Position numbers and translations under genes: made by a program
Notes under the pieces: model-generated
The model's database searches: none
Told to the model about the DNA's origin: nothing
Seen by the model: the letters and a program-made list of their open reading frames with translations, nothing else
Shown: piece after piece, positions 34,501-47,900 of the stretch
Layout of the letters: each line of letters opens with the position of its first letter
Position numbering within the stretch: position 1 is the stretch's first letter
NCBI RefSeq assembly: GCF_932526225.1
Contig: NC_064035.1
Coordinates: forward strand, 12,468,566-12,532,565
Source of the DNA: Nematostella vectensis
Taxonomy: Eukaryota > Cnidaria > Anthozoa > Actiniaria > Edwardsiidae
Direction of reading: 5' to 3'
DNA length: 64,000 nucleotides

Positions 34501-37500
34501 TTCTTTCAGGACGTGATTGATAATTTAGAGCGGATGGCCTGTTAAACAGCGCGGATTCTAATAGATTCTATTGTCTTTTAGGGTTGAGGTTTCCGTCGGA
34601 CGGAAGTAAACTGGGCGAGTGTAGATTTTTTCCCTGACCTGTAATCCCGGCTTGCCTCGCGGGCCTGTCTTTCCTGGTGGTCCAACAGCTCCCTAGATAA
34701 ACACAACCAAGCGTATCAGACCCTGGATCATTACTCGACCAAGCGTATCAGACCCTGGATGATTACTCAACCAAGCGTATCAGACCCTGGATCATTACAC
34801 AACCAAGCGTATCAGACCCTGGATCATTACTCAACCAAGCGTATCAGACCCTGGATTATTACTCGACCAAGCGTATCAGACCCTGGATCATTACACGACC
34901 AAGCGTATCAGACCCTGGATCATTACTCGACCAAGCATATCAGACTCTGGATCATTACTCGACCAAGCGTATCAGACCCTGGATCATTACACGACCAAGC
35001 GTATCAGACCCTGGATCATTACACGACCAAGCGTATCAGACCCTGGATTATTACACGACCAAGCGTATCAGACCCTGGATCATTACTCAACCAAGCGTAT
35101 CAGACCCTGGATCATTACTCGACCAAGCGTATCAGACCCTGGATCATTACTCAACCAAGCGTATCAGACCCTGGATCATTACTCGACCAAGCGTATCAGA
35201 CCTTGGATCATTACTCCACCAAGCGTATCAGACCCTGGATCATTCCTCAACCAAGCGTATCAGACCCTGGATCATTACTCAACCAAGCGTATCAGACCCT
35301 GGATCATTACTCAACCAAGCGTATCAGACCCTTGATCCTTACTCAACCAAGCGTATCAGACCCTGGAGCATTACTCCACCAAGCGTATGAGACCCTGGAT
35401 CATTACTCCACCAAGCGTATCAGACCCTGGATCATTACTCGAGATGACGCGCGAGAGATGCTTATGAATTTCCTCATCACTTACAGGTCTTCCGTCTTCG
35501 CCTCTCTTTCCCCTTGATCCGTCTTTACCGTTCCTGCCCTGAGTGAGCGAGAAAAGTAAAACCTCATAAGAATTACTGGATACCAGAGAAGATTTCACCA
35601 AGAAAAGGATCCTCCGTCTCAATCGGTCAATCTTACCGGCTTTCCTCTCGGGCCTCTCAGGCCATTAACGCCGGCTGCGCCCGGATCACCCTACGAAGAA
35701 ACGATACACTTTAAACTACTTGGACTATAAACTTTACCAAATAAAATCAATTAAACAAATATGGTAAGCTAATCCCTTACTAGAATGCTAATCTATGAGA
35801 GAGTAAAGATACAAGGTGTTTGCAGACATGGCAGCCGCTATACGCCTTATTTCCTACCACGGAGCACAGCTAAGAATCGATATTTGTTTTGACCGCAATA
35901 TGATAAGAGATACAGAATATATATATCGTGAACAGCAACAAACCTTAGCGCCATCCATTCCGTGATCTCCATCAGGACCGGCGGGTCCTTGGGGTCCCTG
36001 AGGAATAGATCAAATATGGTTATGGTCGGGCGTTACCAAATCTCGGGGGTAAACAAAACTTGGGGGCGAACAAATCTTGGGGGTGAACAAAACCTGGGGT
36101 TGAACAAAACTGGGAATGTAGAAAACTTCGGGGTGAACAAAACTCAGGGGTGAAAAAACATGGGGTGAACAAAAAATAGGGTGATTAAAACTTGGGGTGA
36201 ACAAAACTTGTTGTGAAGAAAACATGGGGGTGAACAAACTGAGAGCTAGACATGTAATTGCTCCGGATTTTCTTAAAAAAATCAGTTTTTTTTATAGATT
36301 TTTAGATTTCTTACTGGTAATCCCACGGGTCCAGGTCTTCCGACAGCTCCAGGTGCACCTGGAGGTCCCTAAATAACAATCACAAATATGAGATGCATCT
36401 CACAATGACTTTCCTTTATTGCAAGAGTGTTAAAGAGGAGCAGTTCTAGTCTATAACATAACGAGGTATAAAGCAATAAAGTTGCCAAAAGGCAAAATAA
36501 ATCTCACAATGACTTACAATGCCTCCTGGCGAACCGGATGCACCCTTGATACCTTCAGGTCCTGCGGGTCCCTATTATAGAAAGAAAACACACATACAAA
36601 CAAGTAGGTACGAGCTCAAAGAGGACGAAACAAAATGACATCCCCACATTCCCTCCCCTCCAAAGTTGATCAGACTCCTTTGTATGATATCAATAACATG
36701 CAGTGCAGCCTAAATCGAACTTAATTTGATTTTTTTATGATTCTTGAGGGAGTTTTAACGTCGAAAGTTAAAAATGGTTGTTGATTACTCTTTTTCAAAA
36801 TCTGTTAGATCCTTATTTATTCATTTTATCCTATGTATTGTAACAAAGTAAGGGTAAAAATAGTACAAAATAAAATGAAACTGAAACTTATTATGCATAT
36901 AAGAAAATTGATACATTATTCATAATTCATATGAAAATAGGAGCAGCTATTTGTTTTCTTTCGAAACCCGATATAGCTCAAGCTGACTTTAGTTCCCGGT
37001 GAGTCCGCAGTGTTGTATTGTACTTACAATGTTTCCAAGTTCTCCTGGATCTCCATCATCTCCCGGATCTCCATTGCTACCCTGAGAGACACGCATAATG
37101 GTTACCACCGCCCGCAAATAGGTTTCGAGGTCAACCCTGATCTACACACGACTCTAAGGGACACTTACGGTATCTCCCATCTCTCCCACATCTCCAGGTG
37201 GTCCGACTGGTCCGTCCGGTCCTCGCATTCCATCATCGCCAGGCCGTCCTGGGGGTCCAGGAACTCCGCGCGGACCCTGGAAACGAATTTTGGTGAATAC
37301 ACATAAGCAAAAGAACTAGTAAATGAGAACACAATCACACACAAAACTATCAGTACAAACAAGAAGACATGCACAGTAACAACAAATATATTTGATTTTG
37401 TCGTCTAAACATTATAGCTAAATGCGTAGACTTTGTCATCTGTGTTTACAACTAAAACTTGTAGATATCATGTCGTAGTTATTGTAACAAATTATCATAA

Positions 37501-40500
37501 TTCAGAAATCCTGGGTTTATTTTAATGCTGAGTTGTCGCATACATCACCCTTAGTACTCCGTATGACGGAAATAGCAATGAAACATGAATAAATAAAAGC
37601 ATCAAAAGTATTACTTACAGTAAGACCAGCATCGCCAGGTACACCGGGGATACCGGGATTTCCGTTGGCTCCCTGTAGACAAGCAACATTTCAAAAACGT
37701 AAAAAATATGGTCATTTAGAAGCCAACATTATCCACCTAAGCGCAAGTGCGTATGATGTTTTAATAGGCTCAAAAGTCTACGGAACTGTGGCACAAAGAC
37801 AGTGCGATAAGGGAAAAGAAAAGAAGTCATCACCACCAACTATAGGGAATTAAATAATTATAAATGTCCCTATAATGCTAACAAAGGCGGTAATTTATTG
37901 GAGTTACCATTTTGATGAGCGACTTATGCGTAAAGAAGACAAATTCATTGTTCATATATTCGGCTACGCAGACTAACCCTTGGTCCGCGGGGTCCGGGGG
38001 GACCGGCTGCTCCTGGCATTCCGGCGAATCCCTACAAGGCAACGCTTAATCATGAGACGACTCACATTTAACCGTTAACATCAATACAGCAACATCAGTA
38101 ACATATCCTTGGAGTTATTTTCTATCTATAGAAGCAGTGGCAGAGCCAAAAGCTCAACGACAGAAGTCTGACGCAAATCTTTCAGCAGAAAGTATCCGTG
38201 TATCAGCTAGAAAAATCAAAAACGAAGTCTGTTGCACATCGTTTAGCAGAAAGTATTTATGTAACTTACGCGTTTTCCGTCGGATCCTTGCGTTCCACGA
38301 GGTCCTTGTTGTCCGGGCTCGCCCTAGAAACATCACACTTTTAGGGTTGATGCCTTAGCGACTACTTTCACTTGACGGAAACATTACAATATTAGGGTAT
38401 GCTAAGCGACTACTTACACTTGACGGAAACACTACGCTATTAGGGTTGATGGCTAAGCGACTACTTTAACTTGACGGCAACATAACACTATTAGGCTTGA
38501 TAGCTAACCGACTGCTTACATTTGACGGAAACATTGCACTGTTAGGGTTGACGCCTAAGCGACTACTTACACTTGACGGAAACATTACACTATTAGGGTT
38601 GATGGCTAAGCGACTACTTATATTTGCTGGAAAAACACTACACTATTAGGGTTGACGCCTAAGCGAATACTTAAACTTGACGGAAACATTACACTATTAG
38701 GGTTGATGGCTAGGCGACCATATTTTGCTGGAAAAACATTACACTATTAGGGTTGGTTCCTAAGCTACTACTTACATTTGACTGAAACATTACACTATTA
38801 AGGTTGATGGCTAAGCGACTACTTACATTTGACGGAAACATTACACTATTAGGGTTGGTTCCTAAGCGACTTCTCACACTTGGCGAATAAACAGCTACTT
38901 ACCGAGTCTCCCTTGGGCCCAGAAGGTCCTGGGGAACCGGGACTACCGGCGTTACCCTGTGGTCATATAGACAAGTCAGTTAACCAATTTAATATCACTA
39001 CTGAGTGTTAGTGTGAGTAAGGCTAGCTACTATCTTTAATTGCATGAGGTTCTTATTAAGAAACCCTTTTTTACGTTCCCGCACAAAGCCGAGTCACGTA
39101 GATTATCAACTGATTACTTTTTAATCAAACATTTTTAATAAAGAACCACACTCAAAGTTGAACGGTTCTTAATGAAATGTTCAAATGGAGTTGTTTAACA
39201 AAATTCTTTAATCACGACGAATGAATGGCCTATTATCAGAAGCCATGGTTTAAAAAGAAAAAATATCTTACCACTGGCCCGGGTGCTCCTACTGGTCCCA
39301 TGGGACCTTGCTCGCCAGGAATACCCTGTGAAGAAGAAAGTGTTAGAGCACGCGACTACTATAACCACGAGGCTTCTTCAATCAAAATACCCAAATAGTC
39401 GTGTTTATTAACTATTAGTAATGAATATGGTTCACCAAAAACTGCTGGTTTCTACGTAAGGCACCCAGCACGAGTCAATTTCTAATGCTATAGCTCATTT
39501 TCATCCAAACAATTCATTTTAGTTCAAACTTTTTTTTACTAAAGGAATTCAAGACAAGACAAGTGTCTCCTTGAAAGGCGAATGATGGAAATAGCTATAT
39601 ATGTCGCTGTATATAGCTATATATGTCGCCTGTTTTGTAACCCATAACTTACCGGAGCTCCATCGGCACCACCTTCACCCGCGCGTCCTTTCTCTCCCTG
39701 CTTGCCCTGTTGAACAAAAAATAAATCAATCCTTACGCCCGTGGTGTCTACTAAATCCGCGAGACCTAAAGGTTGGGGAAAACACAGCATCGCCAGATGA
39801 TGCTCCTAAATAGTTCGCCAATGTTGCCCTTTTTGTCAGCTGAGAGGGGCTGTGCGAGAAGAAAAAATGTTGTGTTTAGAATCCCTAGTAATTCTTTTTC
39901 TAAAAAAATTTGAACATAAAAAAATGCTAAGTATATTCTACTCAATCACGTATAAATACAAAAAGCCCAAATAGTCGTGTTCGTGAACCAGAAGAATCTT
40001 ATTTAAGACGAAAATTTGGCAGAGTCGTATTCCAGTTATTCTATTCAACCACGTTACACCAAAAACTGGAAATCGACTCTGCCAAATTTTCGTCTTTAAT
40101 AAGACTTCTTCAGGGCAGTATTGTATTTTATTGCAGTATTGGTGTATTGTATTCATTGTTCTGGTACGAGATCGCGACAGTTTGGGCTTTTTGATTCTAT
40201 TCAATCACGTCATGTAGTATAAAAAAAGAAATATTTTAGTAACAAATAAAAGCCATCACAGGGAATTGCAGTGAAAACAAGCGAAGCTTCGATTCTACAT
40301 TGTGAAGATCAAGAAGGATCATAACCATCGATAACCGGTAAATGAAACCACCATGAGGTCATACCTGTTCTCCACGTGGGCCACGCTCGCCCTGCGCACC
40401 CGGTGCACCCTGAAAACAACAACACGTGAAATGAGCCATCCTACCACACAATCAAAGCCATGGTCACCAACAATCACACAAGTAAAACTAAATACATAAA

Positions 40501-41937
40501 ATAGTTTTTCCTAATGTATCCGGAGAAAAAAGGTTTTGTTTGTTTTGAATCTTGTGTTTTATTTGTATCGCTGTTGTCGAGATAGTTTTGTAGGCCTCTT
40601 AAATGAAGTGATCAACACAACATCGTTGAATATGTGTAAGCTATAGCTTTGCTTTTGGTAGCAGTTAAAAAATGTTCAAAAGTACTTATTTCCCCAATCA
40701 TTACCGAGCGAACCCTGAATTGTCACTAACTTTTAGGCGTTATGCCAGTATATATAGCGTTACCGCCATTACTAACCCTGGCGCCAGCCTGGCCGTCTTG
40801 TCCTCTCTCACCCACGGGGCCCTGTAAAAAAATACTTTTAGCACGCAGAATACGCCGTGACAAACACAGCAGGCGATGGCACTCACCCTCTTGCCGTCAG
40901 CTCCCATCGGCCCTTGCGCACCGGGCTCACCTTGCATGCCCTGCTCAACACAATACAGAATAGTTAATACGACAACCGGCGACAAGTAACAGCATTCCAC
41001 AAGTCACGACGAATTATACCGTATTCACACCAGCACTTAAACCACTTTAAAGGTGGTTCAATTGAACTGGTTTAAATCTCAATCTCCCAAGAGTGGACAG
41101 AACCAAGAACAAAACTGAATAGACTGTGCTGTACATGTTACTAAGTGATCATTTAGCTAGTAAGAATTCAACACAATGAGAAACTTGGCAAGTTATCAGG
41201 CAATCGCAACATGTTGAAACTAAGACCTGCTAGCGCAAAACAGTTACGACATCCGACAAGGACTACAACTAGGATCTACTCCCTCAGATAATCTCAAGCA
41301 GTCAAAACAAAGACAGAATTTCACAACAAATATATACACCTATTTCAATAAGGTTGTCAGCGCGAACGGCGAATGGCAATTGCCAAATGGAAGTTATACG
41401 ACCGAAAGGTGTTCATGGGTAGTAATTATTTAAAAATAAAGGTGATTTATAAACTCAAGCGATGCCAGGACCATATATTGATTATAATGGATATTCGTAA
41501 ATTCAGATATTCTAATAAGTGCCTCTTTTTGTTATCCATTCGCTCAGGAAAGATGGCCTTGTCAGAAAGACATCGACTTTTTATTTCAGTCATTAGTGTT
41601 ATCTAAAATAACTTATGCCCTGCCAGTGATTGCTGCCAGCCTCATTGAACTCTTCACTATTCAAGGTTTTTTTATGTTTCAAGAGAAGATATTGTAGCGC
41701 TCATTTTATGATTCATGGCATTTTAAAGCAAAGAGACAAGGCCTGACATATAAAAAAACATCCATTAAGAGCTCTTATGCCCAAAAAAAAAGTAGTTTAT
41801 TATAATCTTAGGAACCGCACTAGCATCAAACCATCTGTAACCACGGATCGTTTCAAAAACAGCTATTTTAATAGACTAGTTTTTAAATACAATTTGTAAT
41901 ATATTCTTAATCATATTTCTTATCATTATCCTATTTA

Positions 41938-41972
<35 letters not shown>

Positions 41973-44900
41973 GTTGTTGCTGCTGTTGTTGTTGTTATTA
42001 TTATTAAGTTTTATTTATATTTTTCTGAATTTGGAACGAGTATTTTGGGGTCCATGAGTCCTTTCGGTCGTAGAACTGCCACAACTGTCAATCGCCATTT
42101 GCCGTTTGTAGTGACAACGTTTTATTGAAATATGTGTATCATACAGTAGACTAGATTCAACAAACACTATCATTGGATCAAATTATTAAGACTTTATTAG
42201 ATTAGAATTGACCAGAATATAATTAAATTCCTATGTTTCCGAGATAAACTTATACTTACAGCCAATCCGGGAATGCCAGGAACGCCAGGAACACCGCGCT
42301 GTCCAGGTGAACCCTGCACGAGAGGGTTCATAATTATGTATTAGACATGACGTCGATAAAATCCTTTGAAGTAACATATCACTTACGTCACGTCCGGGAG
42401 CACCAGGCTCTCCGCGTTCTCCGTAATCTCCGCGGGCACCCTGTGGAAAGTACACGAAACTGACATGAGTAATATAAGGAAGATTCAGTACTATCAATCA
42501 AATAACATTAAAAGGATTCAGTACCATCAATCAAATAACAATGAAAGGGATTCAGTACCATCAATTAAATAACATTGGAAGGATTCAGTACTATCAATCA
42601 AATAAAATTGAAAGGATTCAGTACTATCAATCAAATAACATTTTAAGGGATTCAGTACTACAAATCAAATAACATTGAAAGGATTCAGTACTATCAATCA
42701 AATAACATTGAAGGGATTCAGTACCATCAATCAAATAAGATTTTAAGGGTTCAGTACTAACAATCAAATAACATTGAAAGGGCTTCAGTACTCTCAATCA
42801 AATAACATTTGAAGGGATTCAGTACCATCAATCAAATAACATTTTAAGGGATTCAGTCCTAACAATCAAATAACATTGAAAGGGCTTCATTACTATCAAT
42901 CAAATAACATTTGAAGGGATTCAGTACTTATTTTCAATTACAATTAAATTCTTTAGAAAAAAACATCAGATTGCACAATAATGTCCCGTGACGTACCGGT
43001 GCGCCACGTAATCCGGCAGCGCCAGGGTTTCCAGGTTTGCCAGGCATTCCTTGGTCGCCCTTCTGACCACCGAGACCAGGGCTTCCTGGAGCTCCTGCAC
43101 GACCCTGTGGAGGGATTGTAAGGACTGTCAGACAAATCACAAGACTGACAGTGCCGTAGCGCCGATATAGAATGTTATAACATAGTATGTCGATATAGCC
43201 GCTAATAGAGGACATACCTGAGGTCCGATTTGACCGTTTTCCCCATCACGACCAGCCTCTCCCTGGATTCAAGAGAAAATACCAATTGAAACCCTGTGAA
43301 ACACTGTGCAAGCTTCAAAAGGAGATGTCCAAATGAGTTCCAACAATACCTTCTGTCCGTCCTTTCCGTCAGGTCCGGGCGGGCCAGTAGGGCCGGATGG
43401 TCCCTTAAAAGAAAAGAAAATCCGTTAATTGCCACTGTCTATCTGTCTGTCTGTGTTTCTGCCTGACTGTCTGCCTCTGTGTACCCTACCCTGGGTCCAG
43501 GGATGCCGTCCTCTCCCGGCAAGCCGTCGGCCCCACGATCTCCCTTCAGCCCATCAGCTCCATGTTCACCAGCCTCTCCAGTGTCTCCCTACAATTTCAG
43601 AAATACACTCAAGAGATGAGGAACAAAAAAGCCACTGCCCTTTCGATAAGAGCTCTTTGGAAGCATGGTTACATAACATTATGGCGACGAACTGTAATAT
43701 TGACTTACGTCAGCTCCGGGAGATCCGGGGGCTCCATTCGCACCGCGGGGACCAACTGGACCCTAAGGAACAAAAACATATCAAACTTTACTAGATATTA
43801 CAATACAGCACTTGTAGAATTACAAAGAAAGGGAACTGGGGCTTTAATATTTCATTGTTGCTCATAAATCAGGGGAAAAGCTTACTTTTTTTGTGAGCAA
43901 AGATTAAAAACAGCACCACAATACGCACAGCGGGCGTGAAATTAGCTATTAACCGATGTGAACTTACTCTGCTGCCTTGTGGTCCTTTGCCTCCACGCTC
44001 TCCAAGTGATCCACGACGACCCTGGGAAGTACAAATTATTTACCTGATCATATTACGCGCACAAGAATGTATAAAGCACTGTTCAAACAGCACAAGCACG
44101 GCGAATGACGAGGTACTTTGTAGCTCCTCCAAACAAGGTGTGTAAACAGCAACAAAAAGATACTGAGCCTAAACATACTGGGTGTTTTGACCAGCAAAAG
44201 TTCTGCGGTTACAACAGGCAATCAATATTGCTGGGTGTTAATAGCCCTTTTATTGTCGTATCCAGTCATTACTGCTTTAGTGTAATGCAAAGTAAATAAC
44301 GGCTTTACGCATCCTCTGCTAATTACAGGGGAATCTGTCACTGAGATGACATTGCAACAAAGTTTCGAAAGTCTCGCAAAAATTTCGCAAAGTCTCAAAA
44401 TCTCAGCGGTTTTTACGCAAGTCTCGAAGTCTTTTTTTTTTTAATTTTAGGGTCTCGGAGCCTGGTTTTTTTCTACCACGGTCTCGGAGTCTCGGATTTT
44501 TAAACGCGGCCTCAGAGTCTCTGATTTTGGCTATCTGTTACCTATTTGTTACCATTGTTACCTATTTGTTACCATTCTACGGGTCTCCCCTTAAGCAAGA
44601 TTGTATTGTAACTTTACTTATTCTTTTTTCAACTGATGTTTATGACATACCTCGAGCGATTTTTCCGAAAACAAGCTCGGAAAAGCTCAAGCTTGGATTC
44701 CGAATTTTGACAAAAGTCTCGGGCTCGGATTCTGAAACGCGAGTGTCGGCGCCTCAGCAAATCTAAAAATTATCCATCGCTACCCCTCTTTAAACATGCG
44801 CATAATGAAAAGTGTTTACTTACCGTTCGACCCTCAGCCCCTTGGGGTCCCTGTGGTCCTGCTCGGCCCGCATCTCCCTAAAATAATAGAAAAATATGAT

Positions 44901-47900
44901 CATTATCCGAATAAAACAGACAACATGCACATTACCACAAGATTGAAAGACATAGGTACGAATGCCTTAAAAAAAACAGTACCAGACCGATGAACACCCG
45001 AGTACAAACAGCCCGAGTACAACAAACCTGATTACCATCCGAGTAAGACAAGGCCGATTACCATCCGAGTAAAACAATACCGATAACCATCCGAGTAAAA
45101 CAAGCCCAATTACCATCCGAGTAAGACAGGCACGATTACCATCCGAGTAAAACAAGCCCGATTGCCATCCGAGTAAAACAAGCCCGATTACCATCCGAGT
45201 AAAACAATACCGATAACCATCCGAGTAAAACAAGCCCAATTACCATCCGAGTAAGACAGGCACGATTACCATCCGAGTAAAACAATACCGATTGCCATCC
45301 GAGTAAAACAAGCCCAATTACCATCCGAGTAAGACAAGCCCGATTACCATCCGAGTAAAACAAGCCCGATTGCCATCCGAGTAAAACAAGCCCGATTACC
45401 ATCCGAGTAAAACAAGCCCGATTGCCATCCGAGTAAAACAAGCCCGATTGCCATCCGAGTAAAACAAGCCCGATTGCCATCCGAGTAAAACAAGCCCGAT
45501 TGCCATCCGAGTAAAACAAGCCCGATTGCCATCCGAGTAAAACAAGCCCGATTGCCATCCGAGTAAAACAAGCCCGATTACCATCCGAGTAAAACAAGCC
45601 CGATTGCCATCCGAGTAAAACAAGCCCGATTGCCATCCGAGTAAAACAAGCCCGATTACCATCCGAGTAAAACAAGCCCGATTACCATCCGAGTAAAACA
45701 AGCCCGATTAACATCCGAGTACAACAAGCCCGATTGCCATCCGAGTAAAACAAGCCCGATTAACATCCGAGTAAGACAAGCCCGATTGCCATCCGAGTAA
45801 AACAAGCCCGATTACCATCCGAGTAAAACAAGCCCGATTGCCATCCGAGTAAAACAAGCCCGATTGCCATCCGAGTAAAACAAGCCCGATTGCCATCCGA
45901 GTAAAACAAGCCCGATTACCATCCGAGTACAACAATACCGATAACTATCTTGTTAACAGTTTGCTCACCCGATCTCCGGGAATTCCAGGAGGTCCGGTCC
46001 TCCCGTCTCGTCCAACTTCTCCCTGAAACATGACACAATGTTACCTTCGCGATGTGATCGGGTGATTCCGAATTGGATGCAGTACTCACAGGTTTGCCGG
46101 GGGCTCCCGGGGCACCATCCCGGCCTGGGTCACCCTATGACATAAACATCAAACGTCGCCTTAGCACTAGATACAAGAGTTGAGCCTAGATTAACACTTG
46201 CAAACATGCGCAATGACCGATGATAAGACTACCCCCCTCGATGGTATAACTAGAAAGACTACACACAAGTTGTAGAAAAACTAGATGGTCTGCGTGGGCG
46301 TAGGGTAGACAAGGTATAAATCGAGGTTAAAAAGGAATGTTGAACGCCTATGTGAAACAAGGTAGCTGCGCTGGCGTTTTGAGCGTTAGTCCTTCGTCGG
46401 GCTGATATATTTCTGATTTGATGATCCCCCGGATAGATCGCTGATCTGATGAACCCTCTGATGCATCGATATACCTGATACATCGCTGATGACCCCATGA
46501 TACATCACTGATGACTCCCTGATACATCGCTGATGACCCCATGATACATCGCTGATGACCCCCTGATACAACGCTAATGACCCCCTGATACATCGCTGAT
46601 GACCCTCTGACACATCGCTAATTACTCCCTGATACATCGCTGATGGCTCCCTGATAGATCGATGATGACCAACTGATACATCGCTGATGACCCCCTGATA
46701 TATGACCCCTATGATACATCGAGGTCTTGCTCACCTGTCGGCCCGCAGCACCAGGGCGCCCTTGTGGTCCAGCAGGTCCGTTCTCACCCTGTGGAAGAAA
46801 ACCTTTCTTTAGAATCCACATTCTAGACAGCGGAAGGAATGACACTAAATTACACACTGTCTATTTCCATTTTTATTTGCTCATGGCGTCATGAACGAAG
46901 AAGTAAACAACAAGACGTGTAATTATTTGTAAGTAACTACTGTGCTAGGAAACAAAAAGTCGGTCTATTATTTTAATGCAATTAAGTATAACATCTTGGG
47001 CTTACCCTTGCTCCCTTGTCACCACCCGCACCGTTTCGTCCGGCAAGACCCTGAGAAGAAGTGCAAGAATCACTCATTATGACACAAAGGACTAACAATC
47101 AAAAAGGCCCATTTCTAGTGATGATGGTGATAACGACGACAATAACAACGACGGCGCTTATAATGATGAGATGATGATGACGACGACCACGGTGATGATG
47201 ATGATGATGATGCTGATGATGATGAAGGTGATGATGATGCTGATGATGATGATGATGATGATGATACTTACAGGATTTCCTGGATCACCAGCAGGACCAG
47301 GAAGACCAACTCGGCCAGCTGGACCCTAAAATGAAACAGAAAATAGTTTGAACATAATTTGTGATCATATTAGCTGCTCTTACCCTTGCTTTCCGCTCTC
47401 ATAGTAATTTTATAACAAGAGACAAGTACTAACAGATAACCTCATTTCTCGACGCGTTATATACAGTATTTTCAATAGCAGCTAGTACATTAATTACATG
47501 TCTTTAAGTACTTACCGTGGGTCCACTCTCGCCCTCGATACCAGGATCTCCCTGTACACCACCATCACCAGGAAGACCAGGTGGACCTGCAGTTCCAGGT
47601 AGACCTTGAGGACCCTACGAAAAGCACAACGGTTGTTAACTCGCGGATGAAAAAGCTATTGCATTGGACAAGGCGTAAGGATAAATCAAGGCTGATAAGG
47701 CTACGAGAACAAGAATGTCAAATTAAGTGAAAAACCATTATCACTTACCGGGGCGCCAGCGGGACCCCTCTCTCCTTGATCTCCCAATGCTCCCTGTAAT
47801 ACACGGTACAAGAGCATTCAGTATAAGCATCTCCAAGGAAACGTTTCTTTGACGCCTTGATAATCAACGTCAACAGCCATAGGACATCAGTAAACGTAAC

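Noticed and set aside
34759-35517. 252-codon plus-strand open frame
   Set aside because: It is produced by a 32-bp tandem repeat in a collagen intron. The protein cycles through three frames of one unit and is antisense to the collagen gene.
44967-45935. Several minus-strand frames repeating [13 protein letters not shown]
   Set aside because: All three frames of a 26-bp minisatellite are stop-free on this strand; it is intronic.
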